A stretch of DNA of 64,000 nucleotides from Chitinimonas sp. BJYL2 (GCF_027257935.1 NZ_JANZKW010000001.1:868001-932000); one strand, 5' to 3'. Shown: positions 33,840-46,439, counted from the stretch's first letter. The notes: a model not told the origin generated them from the sequence alone. Numbers and translations: made by a program.

Positions 33840-36632
33840 ATGGACCACACCGACGCCATCACCGCCTTTGCTGCCGATCTGGCTGGCCATGTGCCCGCAG
33901 CGCGCTGCTATACCGACGCCATGGCAAGGCTGGCTTATGGCACCGATGCCAGCTTCTACCGCCTGATCCCCGCCATGGTCGTCAAGGTGGAGTCGGAAGC
34001 CGAGGTGGCCGCGGTGCTCGCGGCAGCCCGTGCCCACCGGGTGGGCATCACCTTCCGCGCTGCCGGAACCAGTCTGTCTGGCCAGGCCGTCACCGATAGC
34101 GTACTGGTGCTGCTGGGCGATGGCTGGCATGCCGGCGAGATCCTGGATGGCGGTGAACGGATCCGCCTGCTGCCCGGTGTGATCGGCCAGCAGGCCAACG
34201 ATTGGCTGCGACCCTTTGCCCGCAAGATCGGCCCGGACCCGGCCTCGATCAACACCTGCAAGATCGGTGGCATTGCGGCCAACAATGCCTCGGGCATGTG
34301 CTGCGGCACGCGGGACAACAGCTACCATACGCTGGCGGCCATCCGCGTCATGCTGGCCGATGGCGCGATACTGGATACGGCCGATGCCAGCTCGGTCGCC
34401 GCGTTCCGTCACAGCCATGCCGACTTGCTGGCCCGGCTGGCGGCGCTGGCGGCCCAGGTGCGGGCCAATACCGCGCTTTGTGAGCGCATCCGCCACAAAT
34501 ACCGGCTCAAGAACACTACCGGTTACGGCATCAATGCCCTGGTCGATTTCGATGACCCGGTGGATATCCTCAGCCACCTGATGATCGGCTCCGAAGGCAC
34601 GCTGGGCTTTATCGCCGCCATCACCTATCGCACCGTGCCCGATCATCCGCACAAAGCGTCGGCACTGGTTTTCTGGGATGCCCTCGATGCCTGCTGCGAT
34701 GCCGTAAGCGCCCTGGCCCATGCGCCCGTCAGTGCGGTAGAGCTGATGGATGGCCTGAGCCTGCAAGCCGTCGCCAAGCAATTGCCGACCGTCCTTGGCG
34801 ATCGCCACTTTGCCGCCGGCCTGCTGATCGAAACCCGCGCACCGGATGCCGCCACGCTGGAACAGCAAGTGGCTGCCATCGAGGCCTGCCTGGCGCCGTT
34901 CGCCGCCGCACGCCATACCGGCTTTTCCACCGATACCGCCACCATCGACACCTACTGGTCAGTCCGCAAGGGTCTGTTTCCGGCCGTGGGCGCGGTACGC
35001 GAGACCGGCAGCACGGTGGTCATCGAGGATGTCACCTTCCCGGTTGCGCGGCTTGCCGCCGGGGTTGCCGGCCTGCGTGCCCTGTTTGCCCAACTGGGTT
35101 ACGACGAAGCATTGCTGTTCGGCCATGCGCTGGAAGGCAATCTGCACATGGTGTTCACCCCACGGTTTGATGACCCCGCCGAGGTAGCCCGCTACGACGC
35201 GCTGATGCAGGGGCTGGTACAGCTGGTCGCGGTGGAGTTCGGCGGCTCACTCAAAGGCGAGCATGGCACCGGCCGCAATATGGCCCCGTTTGTTCGCACC
35301 GAGTGGGGCGATGAGGCCTATGCGGTCATGCAGGCGATCAAGGCGCTGTTCGATCCGGCCGGGATTCTGAACCCCGGCGTCTTGCTTAATGCCGACCCAC
35401 ACTTGCATCTGCAGAACCTCAAGCCCATGCCGGCAGCCGATCCCATTGTCGATAAGTGCATCGAGTGCGGCTTTTGCGAGCCCGCCTGCCCGGCACATGG
35501 CTACACGCTTAGCCCGCGCCAGCGCATCGTGGTGTGGCGCGAGATCCAGGCCATGGGCGCACGACAGGACCAGACAACGCGGAAGCGCTGGCTGCGCCAG
35601 TATCGCCATCATGGTATCGATAGCTGCGCAGCCACCGGCATGTGCGCCACGCGCTGCCCCGTAGGCATCAACACGGGTACGCTGATGAAGCAGCTCGCCA
35701 AGGCCCACGATGGCAAGCTGGCCAACTGGGGGCAGCGTCACTATCGCTTGGCAAGCTCGGCGGCGCGCCAGGGGCTCTATTTGTGGCATGGATTGCGGCG
35801 ACTGCTCGGTGAGCCTGTACTCACGGCCATCAATCGCGAGGCCAGGCGCGTCTTCCCGCTCATACCCTTGGTGCCCAGCGCACTCAAGGCCGGCACTACA
35901 CCCGCGCTCGCCCCTCATGACGAAGGTCGCCCCGTCGTACTGTTCCCCAGCTGTGTCAATCGCGTCCTGGCCGGCGCAGACGGCCAGCGCAGCGAGCTGG
36001 TCGCGACCTTGTCGCTACTGGCCAAAGCCGGCTTCGCACCTGTCTATCCGCCGGACACCGAGAGCCTGTGCTGCGGCCAACCATTTGCCTCCAAAAACGC
36101 CCACAGTGCTGCCGACGCCGCACTGGCTGCCACCAATGCTGCCTTGCTCACCGCCAGCGCGCAGGGACGCCACCCCGTCTATCTCGACAACGGTCCCTGC
36201 AGCCTTCGGTTACTGACGGCGCAGCGCGCCGGCCAGCTCGATGCGCGCCTGCAGCTACACGCGGGCCCGGCCTTTCTGCGTGATCATGTGCTGCCGCGAC
36301 TCCATATCCAACGGGTGGCGCGGCTGGCGCTACATGTGCCCTGCAGCGCCAGCCTCAGCGATGGTGGCCACGCCTTGCGCATGCTGGCTGCTGCCACGGC
36401 GGAGGAGGTTGTCGAGAGCGGCATTGCCTGCTGCGGCTTTGCCGGCGACAAGGGACTGACGCAGCCCGCCCTCAACGCCCACGCCCTGCGCGACTTGCGC
36501 CAGCGCCAACAGGGCTGCGATGCTGCGGCATCGAGCAGTCGAACCTGCCAGATCGGTCTGCAGACGCACACCGGTCTGCCCTACCAGAGCATCGAAGCCT
36601 TACTTGATGCCCAATCCATGAAGACGCCATGA
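33840..36632 (+). CDS. FAD- and Fe-S-dependent D-2-hydroxyacid (D-lactate) dehydrogenase
   Basis: A 930-residue single-chain enzyme combining modules that are separate subunits in glycolate oxidase. The N-terminal PCMH FAD domain (about 35-270) shows ITFRAAGTSLSGQAV and ASINTCKIGGIAANNASGM. The FAD-oxidase C-terminal domain (about 275-520) ends LKGEHGTGRNMAPFV and DPAGILNPGV. Two ferredoxin-type motifs follow: CIECGFCEPACP (about 539) and CAATGMCATRCP (about 596). The end holds two CCG cysteine-rich modules (ESLCCGQPFASKN; GIACCGFAGDKG). Such proteins oxidise D-lactate or related 2-hydroxyacids and pass electrons to quinone. It overlaps the MFS gene as ATGA, so the transporter may carry its substrate or product. 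Confidence 0.92.
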   Translation: MDHTDAITAFAADLAGHVPAARCYTDAMARLAYGTDASFYRLIPAMVVKVESEAEVAAVLAAARAHRVGITFRAAGTSLSGQAVTDSVLVLLGDGWHAGEILDGGERIRLLPGVIGQQANDWLRPFARKIGPDPASINTCKIGGIAANNASGMCCGTRDNSYHTLAAIRVMLADGAILDTADASSVAAFRHSHADLLARLAALAAQVRANTALCERIRHKYRLKNTTGYGINALVDFDDPVDILSHLMIGSEGTLGFIAAITYRTVPDHPHKASALVFWDALDACCDAVSALAHAPVSAVELMDGLSLQAVAKQLPTVLGDRHFAAGLLIETRAPDAATLEQQVAAIEACLAPFAAARHTGFSTDTATIDTYWSVRKGLFPAVGAVRETGSTVVIEDVTFPVARLAAGVAGLRALFAQLGYDEALLFGHALEGNLHMVFTPRFDDPAEVARYDALMQGLVQLVAVEFGGSLKGEHGTGRNMAPFVRTEWGDEAYAVMQAIKALFDPAGILNPGVLLNADPHLHLQNLKPMPAADPIVDKCIECGFCEPACPAHGYTLSPRQRIVVWREIQAMGARQDQTTRKRWLRQYRHHGIDSCAATGMCATRCPVGINTGTLMKQLAKAHDGKLANWGQRHYRLASSAARQGLYLWHGLRRLLGEPVLTAINREARRVFPLIPLVPSALKAGTTPALAPHDEGRPVVLFPSCVNRVLAGADGQRSELVATLSLLAKAGFAPVYPPDTESLCCGQPFASKNAHSAADAALAATNAALLTASAQGRHPVYLDNGPCSLRLLTAQRAGQLDARLQLHAGPAFLRDHVLPRLHIQRVARLALHVPCSASLSDGGHALRMLAAATAEEVVESGIACCGFAGDKGLTQPALNAHALRDLRQRQQGCDAAASSSRTCQIGLQTHTGLPYQSIEALLDAQSMKTP

Positions 36633-37918
36633 ACCCATCCACGCCCACGCCGCCCGCTACCTCCCGCTCACCCTGGTTCTGGGTGCCCTCGCTGTATTTC
36701 TATCAAGGGCTGCCTTATTTCGTGGTCACGGCGCTGGCGCTGTTCATGTGGAAGGACCTTGGCGTTCCCAATGACCAGATCACCCTCTATATGGGTTGGC
36801 TGGGCATGGCCTGGGTACTCAAGCCTTTCTGGGCCCCACTGATCGACTTGTTCCATACCAAGCGGCGCTGGATCGTGGCCATGCAGGCGTTGATCGGCAT
36901 TGCTTACGCAATGATCGCCTTCACCATCGAGACCAGCTTCGCGGTGCAGTTCTCCTTGGCCATGCTGCTGCTGGTGGCGTTCAGCTCCGCCACCCACGAT
37001 ATCGCCGCAGACGGCTTTTACATGCTGCCGCTCAAGGAACACGAGCAGGCCGCCTTCGTGGGCGTGCGCTCCACCTTCTTCCGCCTCGCCAAGCTGTTCG
37101 TGACCGGCGGCGTGCTTTGGCTGGTGGGCCATCTCATCAACACCGGCGTGGCCGCGAGCCATGTATGGGCCATCACCTTGGGCAGCATGGCTGCGCTTTC
37201 GATCGGCATCGCGCTCTACCACCAGTTCGCCTTGCCGCGTACACCGGCAGACCATGCCGTGCGCCATGCCGACAACCCGGTTGCCGCCTTTCTAGCCACC
37301 TTCGTCGACTTTCTCAAGAAGCCCGGCATCCTCGTCATCGTCGGTTTTCTGCTGTTCTACCGCTTCGGCGAAGCCAATCTGCAACTGGTGGCGCAGCTCT
37401 TCCTGGTGGACACGCGCGAGGCTGGCGGGCTCGGACTCAGCAAGGAGAACGTGGGGCTCATCTACGGTGTGGTGGGCGCCATTGCCCTGACACTGGGCGG
37501 CTTGCTGGGTGGCTGGGTGATCTCGCGCCACGGCCTGAAAAAGATGCTCTGGCCCATGATCATCATCGGCAATGTGCCGCATGCAGCCTTTGTCTGGCTG
37601 GCCTGGGCCCAGCCCACCAACCTGCCACTGATTGCCACCGCCATCGGCATCGAGCAGTTCGCCTACGGCTTCAGCTTCACGGCTTACCTGATCTACATGA
37701 TCATGATCGCGCGCGGCGAGAACAAGACCGCCCACTACGCCATCTGCACCGGCTTCATGGCACTGAGCATGACCATTCCGGGCTTCTACGCCGGCAAGCT
37801 GCAACTGGCCATCGGCTATACCCACTACTTCATCTGGGTGTGCATCGCGGTCGTCCCCACGGTGCTGGTCGCGCTGCTCGCGCGCATCGATGGTGATTTC
37901 GGCAAGAAGCAGGAGTGA
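36629..37918 (+). CDS. MFS transporter (AmpG/PAT-like)
   Basis: A 429-residue inner-membrane protein with about twelve hydrophobic spans. It begins WVPSLYFYQGLPYFVVTALA and has the loop IDLFHTKRRWIVAMQ and the motif FSSATHDIAADGFYML, which resembles the DIA-D signature of AmpG/acetyl-CoA-type transporters. Some members import muropeptides or sugars. Upstream peptidoglycan amidase and transpeptidase-like genes make a muropeptide or cell-wall sugar substrate possible, whereas the direct overlap with the D-2-hydroxyacid dehydrogenase suggests an organic acid. Neither can be settled from sequence. Confidence 0.85.
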   Translation: MNPSTPTPPATSRSPWFWVPSLYFYQGLPYFVVTALALFMWKDLGVPNDQITLYMGWLGMAWVLKPFWAPLIDLFHTKRRWIVAMQALIGIAYAMIAFTIETSFAVQFSLAMLLLVAFSSATHDIAADGFYMLPLKEHEQAAFVGVRSTFFRLAKLFVTGGVLWLVGHLINTGVAASHVWAITLGSMAALSIGIALYHQFALPRTPADHAVRHADNPVAAFLATFVDFLKKPGILVIVGFLLFYRFGEANLQLVAQLFLVDTREAGGLGLSKENVGLIYGVVGAIALTLGGLLGGWVISRHGLKKMLWPMIIIGNVPHAAFVWLAWAQPTNLPLIATAIGIEQFAYGFSFTAYLIYMIMIARGENKTAHYAICTGFMALSMTIPGFYAGKLQLAIGYTHYFIWVCIAVVPTVLVALLARIDGDFGKKQE

Positions 37919-38027
37919 ATTGCCTTGGCGTGTAAGCAGCATTCGGCAGGATGCTGCTATCTGCTCGACTAGGGACGACAAGTTACCGGACACTTGGCGC
38001 GGGCCAGACACAATCCGTGATTGGCGG

Positions 38028-38056
38028 TTGACGCGCTGGCAGCCAGCCGGTAAATG
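38028..38056 (+). promoter_or_regulatory. Probable sigma70 promoter for dapF
   Basis: TTGACG (38028-38033), a 17-base spacer and TAAATG (38051-38056) lie 30 bases before the dapF start, in the 167-base gap after the MFS gene. Confidence 0.5.
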
Positions 38057-38085
38057 CTCTCTGTAATCCCCGTCACGAGTCGCGC

Positions 38086-38919
38086 ATGAAACTCCGCTTT
38101 ACCAAGATGCAGGGCCTGGGTAACGACTTTGTCGTGCTCGATGGCGTCAGCCAGTCGCTGAGTCTCAGCGTCGAGCAGTTGCGCAAGCTCGGTGATCGCC
38201 ACTTCGGCATCGGTTGCGACCAGATCCTGCTCGTTGAAAACCCGCATCACCCCGATGCCGATTTCCGCTACCGCATCTTCAACGGTGCCGATGGCGGCGA
38301 AGTCGAGCAATGCGGCAATGGCTCACGCTGCTTTGTGCGTTTCGTGCATGACAAGGGTCTGAGCCACAAGCGCGAGATCCGCGTGGAAACCGCGCGCGGG
38401 CTGATCTCGCCCAAGCTGGAAGACAATGGCCTCGTCACCGTGGACATGGGCGCACCGCGCTTTGCACCCGCCGAGATTCCGTTCATTGCCGATGCCGATA
38501 CCGTGATCCACGCCATCATCGTCAACGGTCGCCCTCTGGATATCAGCGTGGTCTCGATGGGTAACCCGCATGCCGTGCAGGTCGTCGACGATGTCGATAC
38601 CGCACCGGTCAGCACCGATGGCCCGGCCATCGAGGCGCATCCGCTGTTCCCGCAGAAGGTCAATGCCGGTTTCATGCAGATCATCAACCGCGGCGAAATC
38701 CGTGTGCGCGTGTTCGAGCGCAGTGCGGGCGAAACCCTGGCCTGCGGCACCGGTGCCTGCGCCGCCGTGGTCACCGGCATCCGCCGTGGCCTGCTCGATA
38801 GCCGCGTGCTCGTGCATACGCGCGGCGGCGATCTGGACATCAGCTGGGGCGGCCCTGGCCAGCCCGTATTGATGACCGGCCCGGCCGTCACCGTGTTTGA
38901 GGGCGAAATCGAGCTATGA
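38086..38919 (+). CDS. dapF: Diaminopimelate epimerase
   Basis: A 277-residue cytoplasmic enzyme interconverting LL- and meso-diaminopimelate for lysine and peptidoglycan. It begins [20 protein letters not shown], has the first catalytic Cys in [14 protein letters not shown] and the second in [14 protein letters not shown], with VSMGNPHAV between. The length is normal. It leads the conserved order dapF-DUF484-xerC and overlaps an upstream in-frame ATG of the DUF484 gene. Confidence 0.98.
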   Translation: MKLRFTKMQGLGNDFVVLDGVSQSLSLSVEQLRKLGDRHFGIGCDQILLVENPHHPDADFRYRIFNGADGGEVEQCGNGSRCFVRFVHDKGLSHKREIRVETARGLISPKLEDNGLVTVDMGAPRFAPAEIPFIADADTVIHAIIVNGRPLDISVVSMGNPHAVQVVDDVDTAPVSTDGPAIEAHPLFPQKVNAGFMQIINRGEIRVRVFERSAGETLACGTGACAAVVTGIRRGLLDSRVLVHTRGGDLDISWGGPGQPVLMTGPAVTVFEGEIEL

Positions 38920-39011
38920 GCGCCCAAGCCGAATTCGCCTGCCAACCCCGTTTTGAAGCCGAGCAGTTCCGCCTGCCCGGCCATCCCCCCGTCTCCAAGG
39001 AAATCACCGCT

Positions 39012-39662
39012 ATGCAAAGCGCCGATATCGCCGCCTGGCTGCAAGCCAATCCGCAATTCTTCGAAGACTATGCCGACCTGATCGCGGAGATTTTCATCCC
39101 CCATCCGCATGGCGGCCGGGCCATCCCGATTGCCGAGCGGCAGATTCTCACGCTGCGCGAAAAGAACCGCCTGATCGAAGCCAAGCTGGGCGAGCTGCTG
39201 CAGTTCGGTGAAGAAAACGACCAGATCGGCGACAAGGTCCACCGCCTGACCACGGGCCTCTTGGCCGCGCGCGATCTGGCCGGCGTGCTGGGTACGCTGG
39301 GTTACCACCTGCAAGAGAGCTTCCGCGTGCCCCATGTGGCCGTGCGCCTGTGGGGCGGCGAAGCCGACGAAACGCTGAGCGAATTTGCGCCGGTCAGCGA
39401 TGAGGTCAAAACCCTGGTCAACAATCTCGGTACGCCGTACTGCGGCCCCTATGTGACCGACGAAGTCATGGCCTGGCTGGGCGAGGCCGCGCCACGCCTC
39501 AAATCGTTTGCGCAGGTGGCCCTCAAGGGCGAGAACGGCGTGTTCGGCGTGCTCGTGCTAGCCAGCGAAGACCCACAACGCTTCTATCCCGAGATGGGCA
39601 CGCTGTATCTCGCGCGCATCGGCGAGCTGGCTGCTGCTGCGATTTCTCGCTGTCTGGATTGA
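39012..39662 (+). CDS. DUF484 family protein (GAF-like)
   Basis: A 216-residue cytoplasmic protein of unknown function. Its N-terminus QSADIAAWLQANPQFFEDYA and the segment HGGRAIPIAERQILTLREKN are diagnostic of DUF484, and the remainder resembles a GAF domain. I prefer ATG 39012 because AAGGAA lies nine bases ahead and family members start at this point. ATG 38916, overlapping the dapF stop, would add 32 residues and cannot be excluded. The gene sits between dapF and xerC, as in many proteobacteria, and its conserved place suggests a link to XerC or the cell cycle. Confidence 0.9.
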   Translation: MQSADIAAWLQANPQFFEDYADLIAEIFIPHPHGGRAIPIAERQILTLREKNRLIEAKLGELLQFGEENDQIGDKVHRLTTGLLAARDLAGVLGTLGYHLQESFRVPHVAVRLWGGEADETLSEFAPVSDEVKTLVNNLGTPYCGPYVTDEVMAWLGEAAPRLKSFAQVALKGENGVFGVLVLASEDPQRFYPEMGTLYLARIGELAAAAISRCLD

Positions 39663-39684
39663 ACCCCGGAAGGGCGGCATAGCC

Positions 39685-40575
39685 ATGACCCCGCTGGAAC
39701 GGCTCGAACGCTTCCTGACCGGCGAACACGGCAAGTCGCGCGCCACCCGCGCGGCCTATCTGGCCGACGCGCGCCTGCTGCTGGAGCTGGCGGGCGATCG
39801 CGCACTCGACACCCTGCACCCGCGCGATATCCGCGGCTACGTGCGCACACTCAAGCTGCGCGGGCAGGATGCGCGCAGCATTGCGCGGCGACTATCGGCC
39901 TGGCGCACCTGGTTCCGCCTGCTGGTACGCGAGGCGGGCTACACCCACAACCCGGTGGAAGGCCTACGCGCACCGCGTGCGGCCCGCAAGCTGCCGCGCC
40001 CGGTCGGCGTGGACGAAACCCAGGGTTTTCTGGATGCGCTGGGCCGCGAGGATGATCCACTCAGCATCCGAGATAGCGCGATCTTTGAACTCGCGTATTC
40101 ATCCGGCCTGCGGGTGTCCGAACTGGTGGGCGCGAATCTCGACGACTTCCGTGACGGCGGGCAGACGCTACTTGTGTTGGGCAAAGGCGGCAAAACGCGC
40201 CAAGTGCCGGTCGGCGAAACCGCGCTGGCGGCCATTGCGCGCTGGCAGCCTATCCGCACCACGCTGGCACAGGCCGGCGAAGCCGCCTTGTTCGTGGGCA
40301 AAACCGGCAAGCGGCTGACCCCGCGCGCCGTACAGGCGCGGCTGCATGACTGGTCGGACAAGCTGGGTCTCGCGGATCGGCTCCACCCGCACCGCCTGCG
40401 CCACGCCTGCGCTACCCACTTCCTGCAAGGCAGCCAGGACTTGCGTGCCACGCAAGAGCTGCTGGGCCACGCCAGTATCGCCACGACACAGGTCTACACG
40501 CGGCTCGATTTCAGCCATCTGGCACAGGTCTACGACGCCGCGCATCCACGCGCGAAATCCGATCCCGACCCATGA
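39685..40575 (+). CDS. xerC: Tyrosine recombinase XerC
   Basis: A 296-residue site-specific recombinase that resolves chromosome dimers at dif with XerD. The N-terminal SAM-like domain (about 1-85) is followed by the catalytic domain, with Arg in SSGLRVSELVG, Lys in LGKGGKTRQVP, HRLRHACATH (His and Arg), LLGHASIATT and the Tyr nucleophile in QVYTRLD. Its length and dapF-DUF484 context mark the housekeeping recombinase and not a phage integrase. The histidine kinase gene overlaps its stop by four bases. Confidence 0.96.
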   Translation: MTPLERLERFLTGEHGKSRATRAAYLADARLLLELAGDRALDTLHPRDIRGYVRTLKLRGQDARSIARRLSAWRTWFRLLVREAGYTHNPVEGLRAPRAARKLPRPVGVDETQGFLDALGREDDPLSIRDSAIFELAYSSGLRVSELVGANLDDFRDGGQTLLVLGKGGKTRQVPVGETALAAIARWQPIRTTLAQAGEAALFVGKTGKRLTPRAVQARLHDWSDKLGLADRLHPHRLRHACATHFLQGSQDLRATQELLGHASIATTQVYTRLDFSHLAQVYDAAHPRAKSDPDP

Positions 40576-42962
40576 GCCACACCCATCAGGGAAAGCCCCA
40601 AGCGGCGTTGGCGGCCATCGGGCGTAAGGTGGAGGACATGGCTTACGGCACCCCTCCGCCTCGCCTGGCCCGCTGGCTCTGGGCCATGCCCAACCTCGCC
40701 CTGATCTGCTTTCTGGCAGTGGGCGTAGCTTTCTTGCTGTTCGTGCGCCATCACGAACACCAGCGCCAGTACGACACGCTGGTCGATGATTTGCTGTGGC
40801 AGGAACAGACGCTGGCCGCACAGCTCGATGCCCGCCAGACCCTGCTGCAAACCCTGGCCAACGACCAGACGCGTGGCGAGCTCGACGAAGCCGGCTTCTA
40901 CCGCCGTGCGGCCATCTTTCTGGCAGCCGATACCGAGCTGCTCTCCTTGGCCTATGTGAACGAATATGGCGAGGCCGTTTGGAGCTATCCCGCTGAAGCA
41001 GCCGAGCCGCTGCAACTTCAGGCTGCGGTCATCGAACCGATCCAGCGTGCCGCACGCATCGGCATTCCGGCCAGTACGCCAACCTTCGACTACCCCGGGG
41101 CAGGCGCCGCGTTTGCGCTGGCGCACCCGGCCGTGCGCGGTAACCAGACGCTGGGGGCCTTTGTGGCCGTGATCTCGGTCAAAGGCCTGCTGCGTCAGCA
41201 TGTACCCTGGTGGATCGCCAAGCGCTACCAGATCAGCGTGGTCGATCTCGAAGGCCGCACCCTCGCGGCGCGGCCTGAGCAAGCCGCGCCCGAGGCCGAT
41301 GCCCCGGTGCAGGCCATGTTGTTCGACCCACCCGGCTATGGTCTGCGCCTGCAAGGCCAGTTGCTGCAGACCGGCTGGCCATGGTGGCAGCAGGTGCTCT
41401 ACGGGTTGCTGGGCGCACTCTCGGTGGTGATGCTGTGGTCGCTGTGGGTACTCAAGCGCCATATGCGTGAACGCCTGAACGCGGAACGCGCGCTGGTCCG
41501 CGAGGCCAATCTTCGGCAGGCAATGGAAGACTCCCTCACCGCCGGGGTGCTGGCACTGGACCGCAGTGGCTGCACCTTGCACGTGAATCGGGCGTTCTGT
41601 CAGATGGTCGGACTGGAGGCCGCGGCCTTACTGGGTAGCCAGCCGCCGTTTGCCTATTGGCCACCGGAATCCCACGATCAGTGTGCACAGGCTTTTACGG
41701 CGGTTCTCCGCGGGGAGTGCCCAGCACAGGGGATGGCGCTGCGGGTGATGCGCCCCGATGGCAGCCGGCTGGATCTGCGCCTGTTCGCCAGCGCGCTGAT
41801 CGACGCCGATGGCCAACACACCGGCTGGGTGGCCTCGTTTGCCGATGTCAGCGAGTTGCAGCGTGAGCGCGAGGCCCTGCAGGGCTCGCACGAACGCTTT
41901 GTGGCGGTATTGGATGGGCTGGATGCCTCGGTGGCGGTTACCGATTGCGATAGCGGCGAGCTGCTGATGAGCAACCGTGCCTTCCGCGAAGCCTTTGACC
42001 AGATCGACCAGACCGGGGCGCTGTGTGTGCTCCCGCTAAGGGGAGAAGCGGCTGAGGGCGAATGGTTCGATGCGATCACCGGGCGCTGGTATCAGCATCA
42101 CCGCCGGGCAGTTCCTTGGGTCGACAGACCGGCAGTGTGGCTGGATATTGCGACCGATGTTACCGAGCGCAAGCTCGCAGCTGATCGTGAACGTCAGCAG
42201 ACCGACAAGCTGCAGCAAACCGCACGGCTGATCGCGCTGGGCGAAATCGCATCGAGTCTGGCGCACGAACTGAACCAGCCACTCGCTGCCATCTCCAGCT
42301 ATTGCACCGCCTGCCGTAACCTAACGGCCAGCGGTCAGCTGAGTCCGGCAGAGCTCGACGATGCGCTAGGCAAGATTGTTGAACAGTCGCGGCGTGCCAG
42401 CGCCATCGTGCGCGGCATCCGCGAATTCGTGCGCAAACGTGAACCGCAGCGCAGCCCATGCCGTGTGGGCGATCTGGTCGATACCGTGTTGCTGCTTTTG
42501 TCCGCACCGCTGAACCGCCATTTTGTGCGCGTGGTGCGCGAGCGCGACGCCGATGAGGCCATCCTCTCGGCCGACCCGGTGCTGCTTGAACAGGTACTCT
42601 TCAATCTGGGCAAAAATGCGATTGAGGCCATGGCACAGGCAGGTACCGACCCCGCCGAACTCAGCCTTCAGAGCCGCATTCGCGACGGCTGGGTTGATCT
42701 GATCGTGGCAGATCGCGGCCCCGGCATTGCGCCGGATGAGGTGGAAAAGCTGTTCCTCGCCTTCTACACCACCAAGGAAGAAGGCATGGGCATGGGCCTG
42801 AACATCTGTCGCACCATCGTCGAAAACCATGATGGCCGGCTTACCGTCCTGCCTCGCCCCGGCGGTGGTAGTCGTTTTGTCGTCAGTCTGCCGCTGTCTC
42901 CACAGGCCTCGGGAGAAGCCGGGTCAGACACTCCTGAAATCTCCTTGGTGCATCGCGCATGA
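40572..42962 (+). CDS. Membrane-bound PAS sensor histidine kinase (DctB/FixL-like)
   Basis: A 796-residue sensor kinase. It has an N-terminal span (about 38-58), a periplasmic sensor region (about 60-270), a second span (about 272-295), two PAS-like modules (about 310-430 and 440-530), the H-box ASSLAHELNQPLAAISSY (phospho-His about 562) and a HATPase domain with NLGKNAIEAM, VADRGPGIAPDEVE and GMGMGLNICRTIVE. The H-box and ATPase style match the HisKA kinases of the DctB/FixL group that pair with FixJ- or DctD-type regulators. The FixJ-type regulator gene overlaps its stop, so they form one system. Signal and target genes are unknown; a periplasmic small molecule is plausible from the architecture. 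Confidence 0.93.
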   Translation: MSHTHQGKPQAALAAIGRKVEDMAYGTPPPRLARWLWAMPNLALICFLAVGVAFLLFVRHHEHQRQYDTLVDDLLWQEQTLAAQLDARQTLLQTLANDQTRGELDEAGFYRRAAIFLAADTELLSLAYVNEYGEAVWSYPAEAAEPLQLQAAVIEPIQRAARIGIPASTPTFDYPGAGAAFALAHPAVRGNQTLGAFVAVISVKGLLRQHVPWWIAKRYQISVVDLEGRTLAARPEQAAPEADAPVQAMLFDPPGYGLRLQGQLLQTGWPWWQQVLYGLLGALSVVMLWSLWVLKRHMRERLNAERALVREANLRQAMEDSLTAGVLALDRSGCTLHVNRAFCQMVGLEAAALLGSQPPFAYWPPESHDQCAQAFTAVLRGECPAQGMALRVMRPDGSRLDLRLFASALIDADGQHTGWVASFADVSELQREREALQGSHERFVAVLDGLDASVAVTDCDSGELLMSNRAFREAFDQIDQTGALCVLPLRGEAAEGEWFDAITGRWYQHHRRAVPWVDRPAVWLDIATDVTERKLAADRERQQTDKLQQTARLIALGEIASSLAHELNQPLAAISSYCTACRNLTASGQLSPAELDDALGKIVEQSRRASAIVRGIREFVRKREPQRSPCRVGDLVDTVLLLLSAPLNRHFVRVVRERDADEAILSADPVLLEQVLFNLGKNAIEAMAQAGTDPAELSLQSRIRDGWVDLIVADRGPGIAPDEVEKLFLAFYTTKEEGMGMGLNICRTIVENHDGRLTVLPRPGGGSRFVVSLPLSPQASGEAGSDTPEISLVHRA

Positions 42963-43576
42963 GTTCAACTGGTTCCTCTGAATCCCGTATCGCCCTGGTC
43001 GACGACGATGCCGCCGTGCGCGACGCCTTGCGTTGGCTGTTTGCCTCGCGCGGCCATGCCGTCACCCCCTTCGACTCGGCCCAGGCCCTGCTGAGTGACC
43101 GCGACCCCAGCCGCTTTGCCTGCCTGATCCTTGATCTGCGCATGCCCGGCATGGGTGGCATGGCCTTGCTGCAGACCTTACAGGCCCAGGGCTACACCCC
43201 GCCGACCGTGTTCCTCACCGGCCATGGCGATGTCCCGCAGGCTGTCGCTGCGCTCAAGCTCGGTGCGGTCGACTTTCTGGAAAAGCCGTTTGATGACAAC
43301 GCCTTGGTCAGCCTGGTCGAACACTGCCTGCAACTGGATGTCGCGCAGCGCGCCACCTACCAGCAACGCGGCCTGGTGCGGCAGCGACTGAGCGAACTAA
43401 CCCCGCGCGAGCATGAAGTGATGGTCCTGTTTCTGGACGGCAAGCTCAACAAACAGATTGCGGACGAGTTGGCGATCAGCATGAAGACGGTAGAGGTGCA
43501 CCGCGCACGGGTGCTCGACAAGATGGGCGTGAAATCTGCCGTGGAGCTGGCCAATCTGCTCAAAACCTACGGCTGA
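42959..43576 (+). CDS. Response regulator, FixJ/TtrR type (REC-LuxR HTH)
   Basis: A 205-residue regulator paired with the preceding kinase. The receiver domain (about 10-120) has the acidic pocket LVDDDAAVRDAL, phospho-acceptor Asp59 in LILDLRMPGMGG and the conserved Lys in FLEKPFDDNAL. The output domain (about 140-200) is a LuxR-type HTH with LTPREHEVMVLFLDGKLNKQ and SMKTVEVHRARVLDKM. The bidirectional terminator that follows ends the unit against convergent secA. Confidence 0.95.
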   Translation: MSSTGSSESRIALVDDDAAVRDALRWLFASRGHAVTPFDSAQALLSDRDPSRFACLILDLRMPGMGGMALLQTLQAQGYTPPTVFLTGHGDVPQAVAALKLGAVDFLEKPFDDNALVSLVEHCLQLDVAQRATYQQRGLVRQRLSELTPREHEVMVLFLDGKLNKQIADELAISMKTVEVHRARVLDKMGVKSAVELANLLKTYG

Positions 43577-43621
43577 AAAGCGGACGGGCAGCACAGGCCG
43601 CTGCAGCGGCACAGCCCATGA

Positions 43622-43656
43622 AAAAGGCCACGCATTGATGCGTGGCCTTTTCTTTT
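43622..43656. terminator. Bidirectional intrinsic terminator
   Basis: A 14-base perfect stem AAAAGGCCACGCAT/ATGCGTGGCCTTTT with a TG loop is flanked by A- and T-rich ends. It serves both the response regulator gene from the left and secA from the right. Confidence 0.92.
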
Positions 43657-43673
43657 GCCCGGCGTGCCTGAGA

Positions 43674-46397
<2,724 letters not shown>

Positions 46398-46439
46398 CGT
46401 GTTTCCAGACGGGCCCGTCAGGGCCACCAATCTATGCGC

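Noticed and set aside
39685-40575. Tyrosine recombinase as a sign of an integrated element
   Set aside because: Length, motifs and the dapF-DUF484-xerC order mark housekeeping XerC; no attachment repeats or phage genes are nearby.
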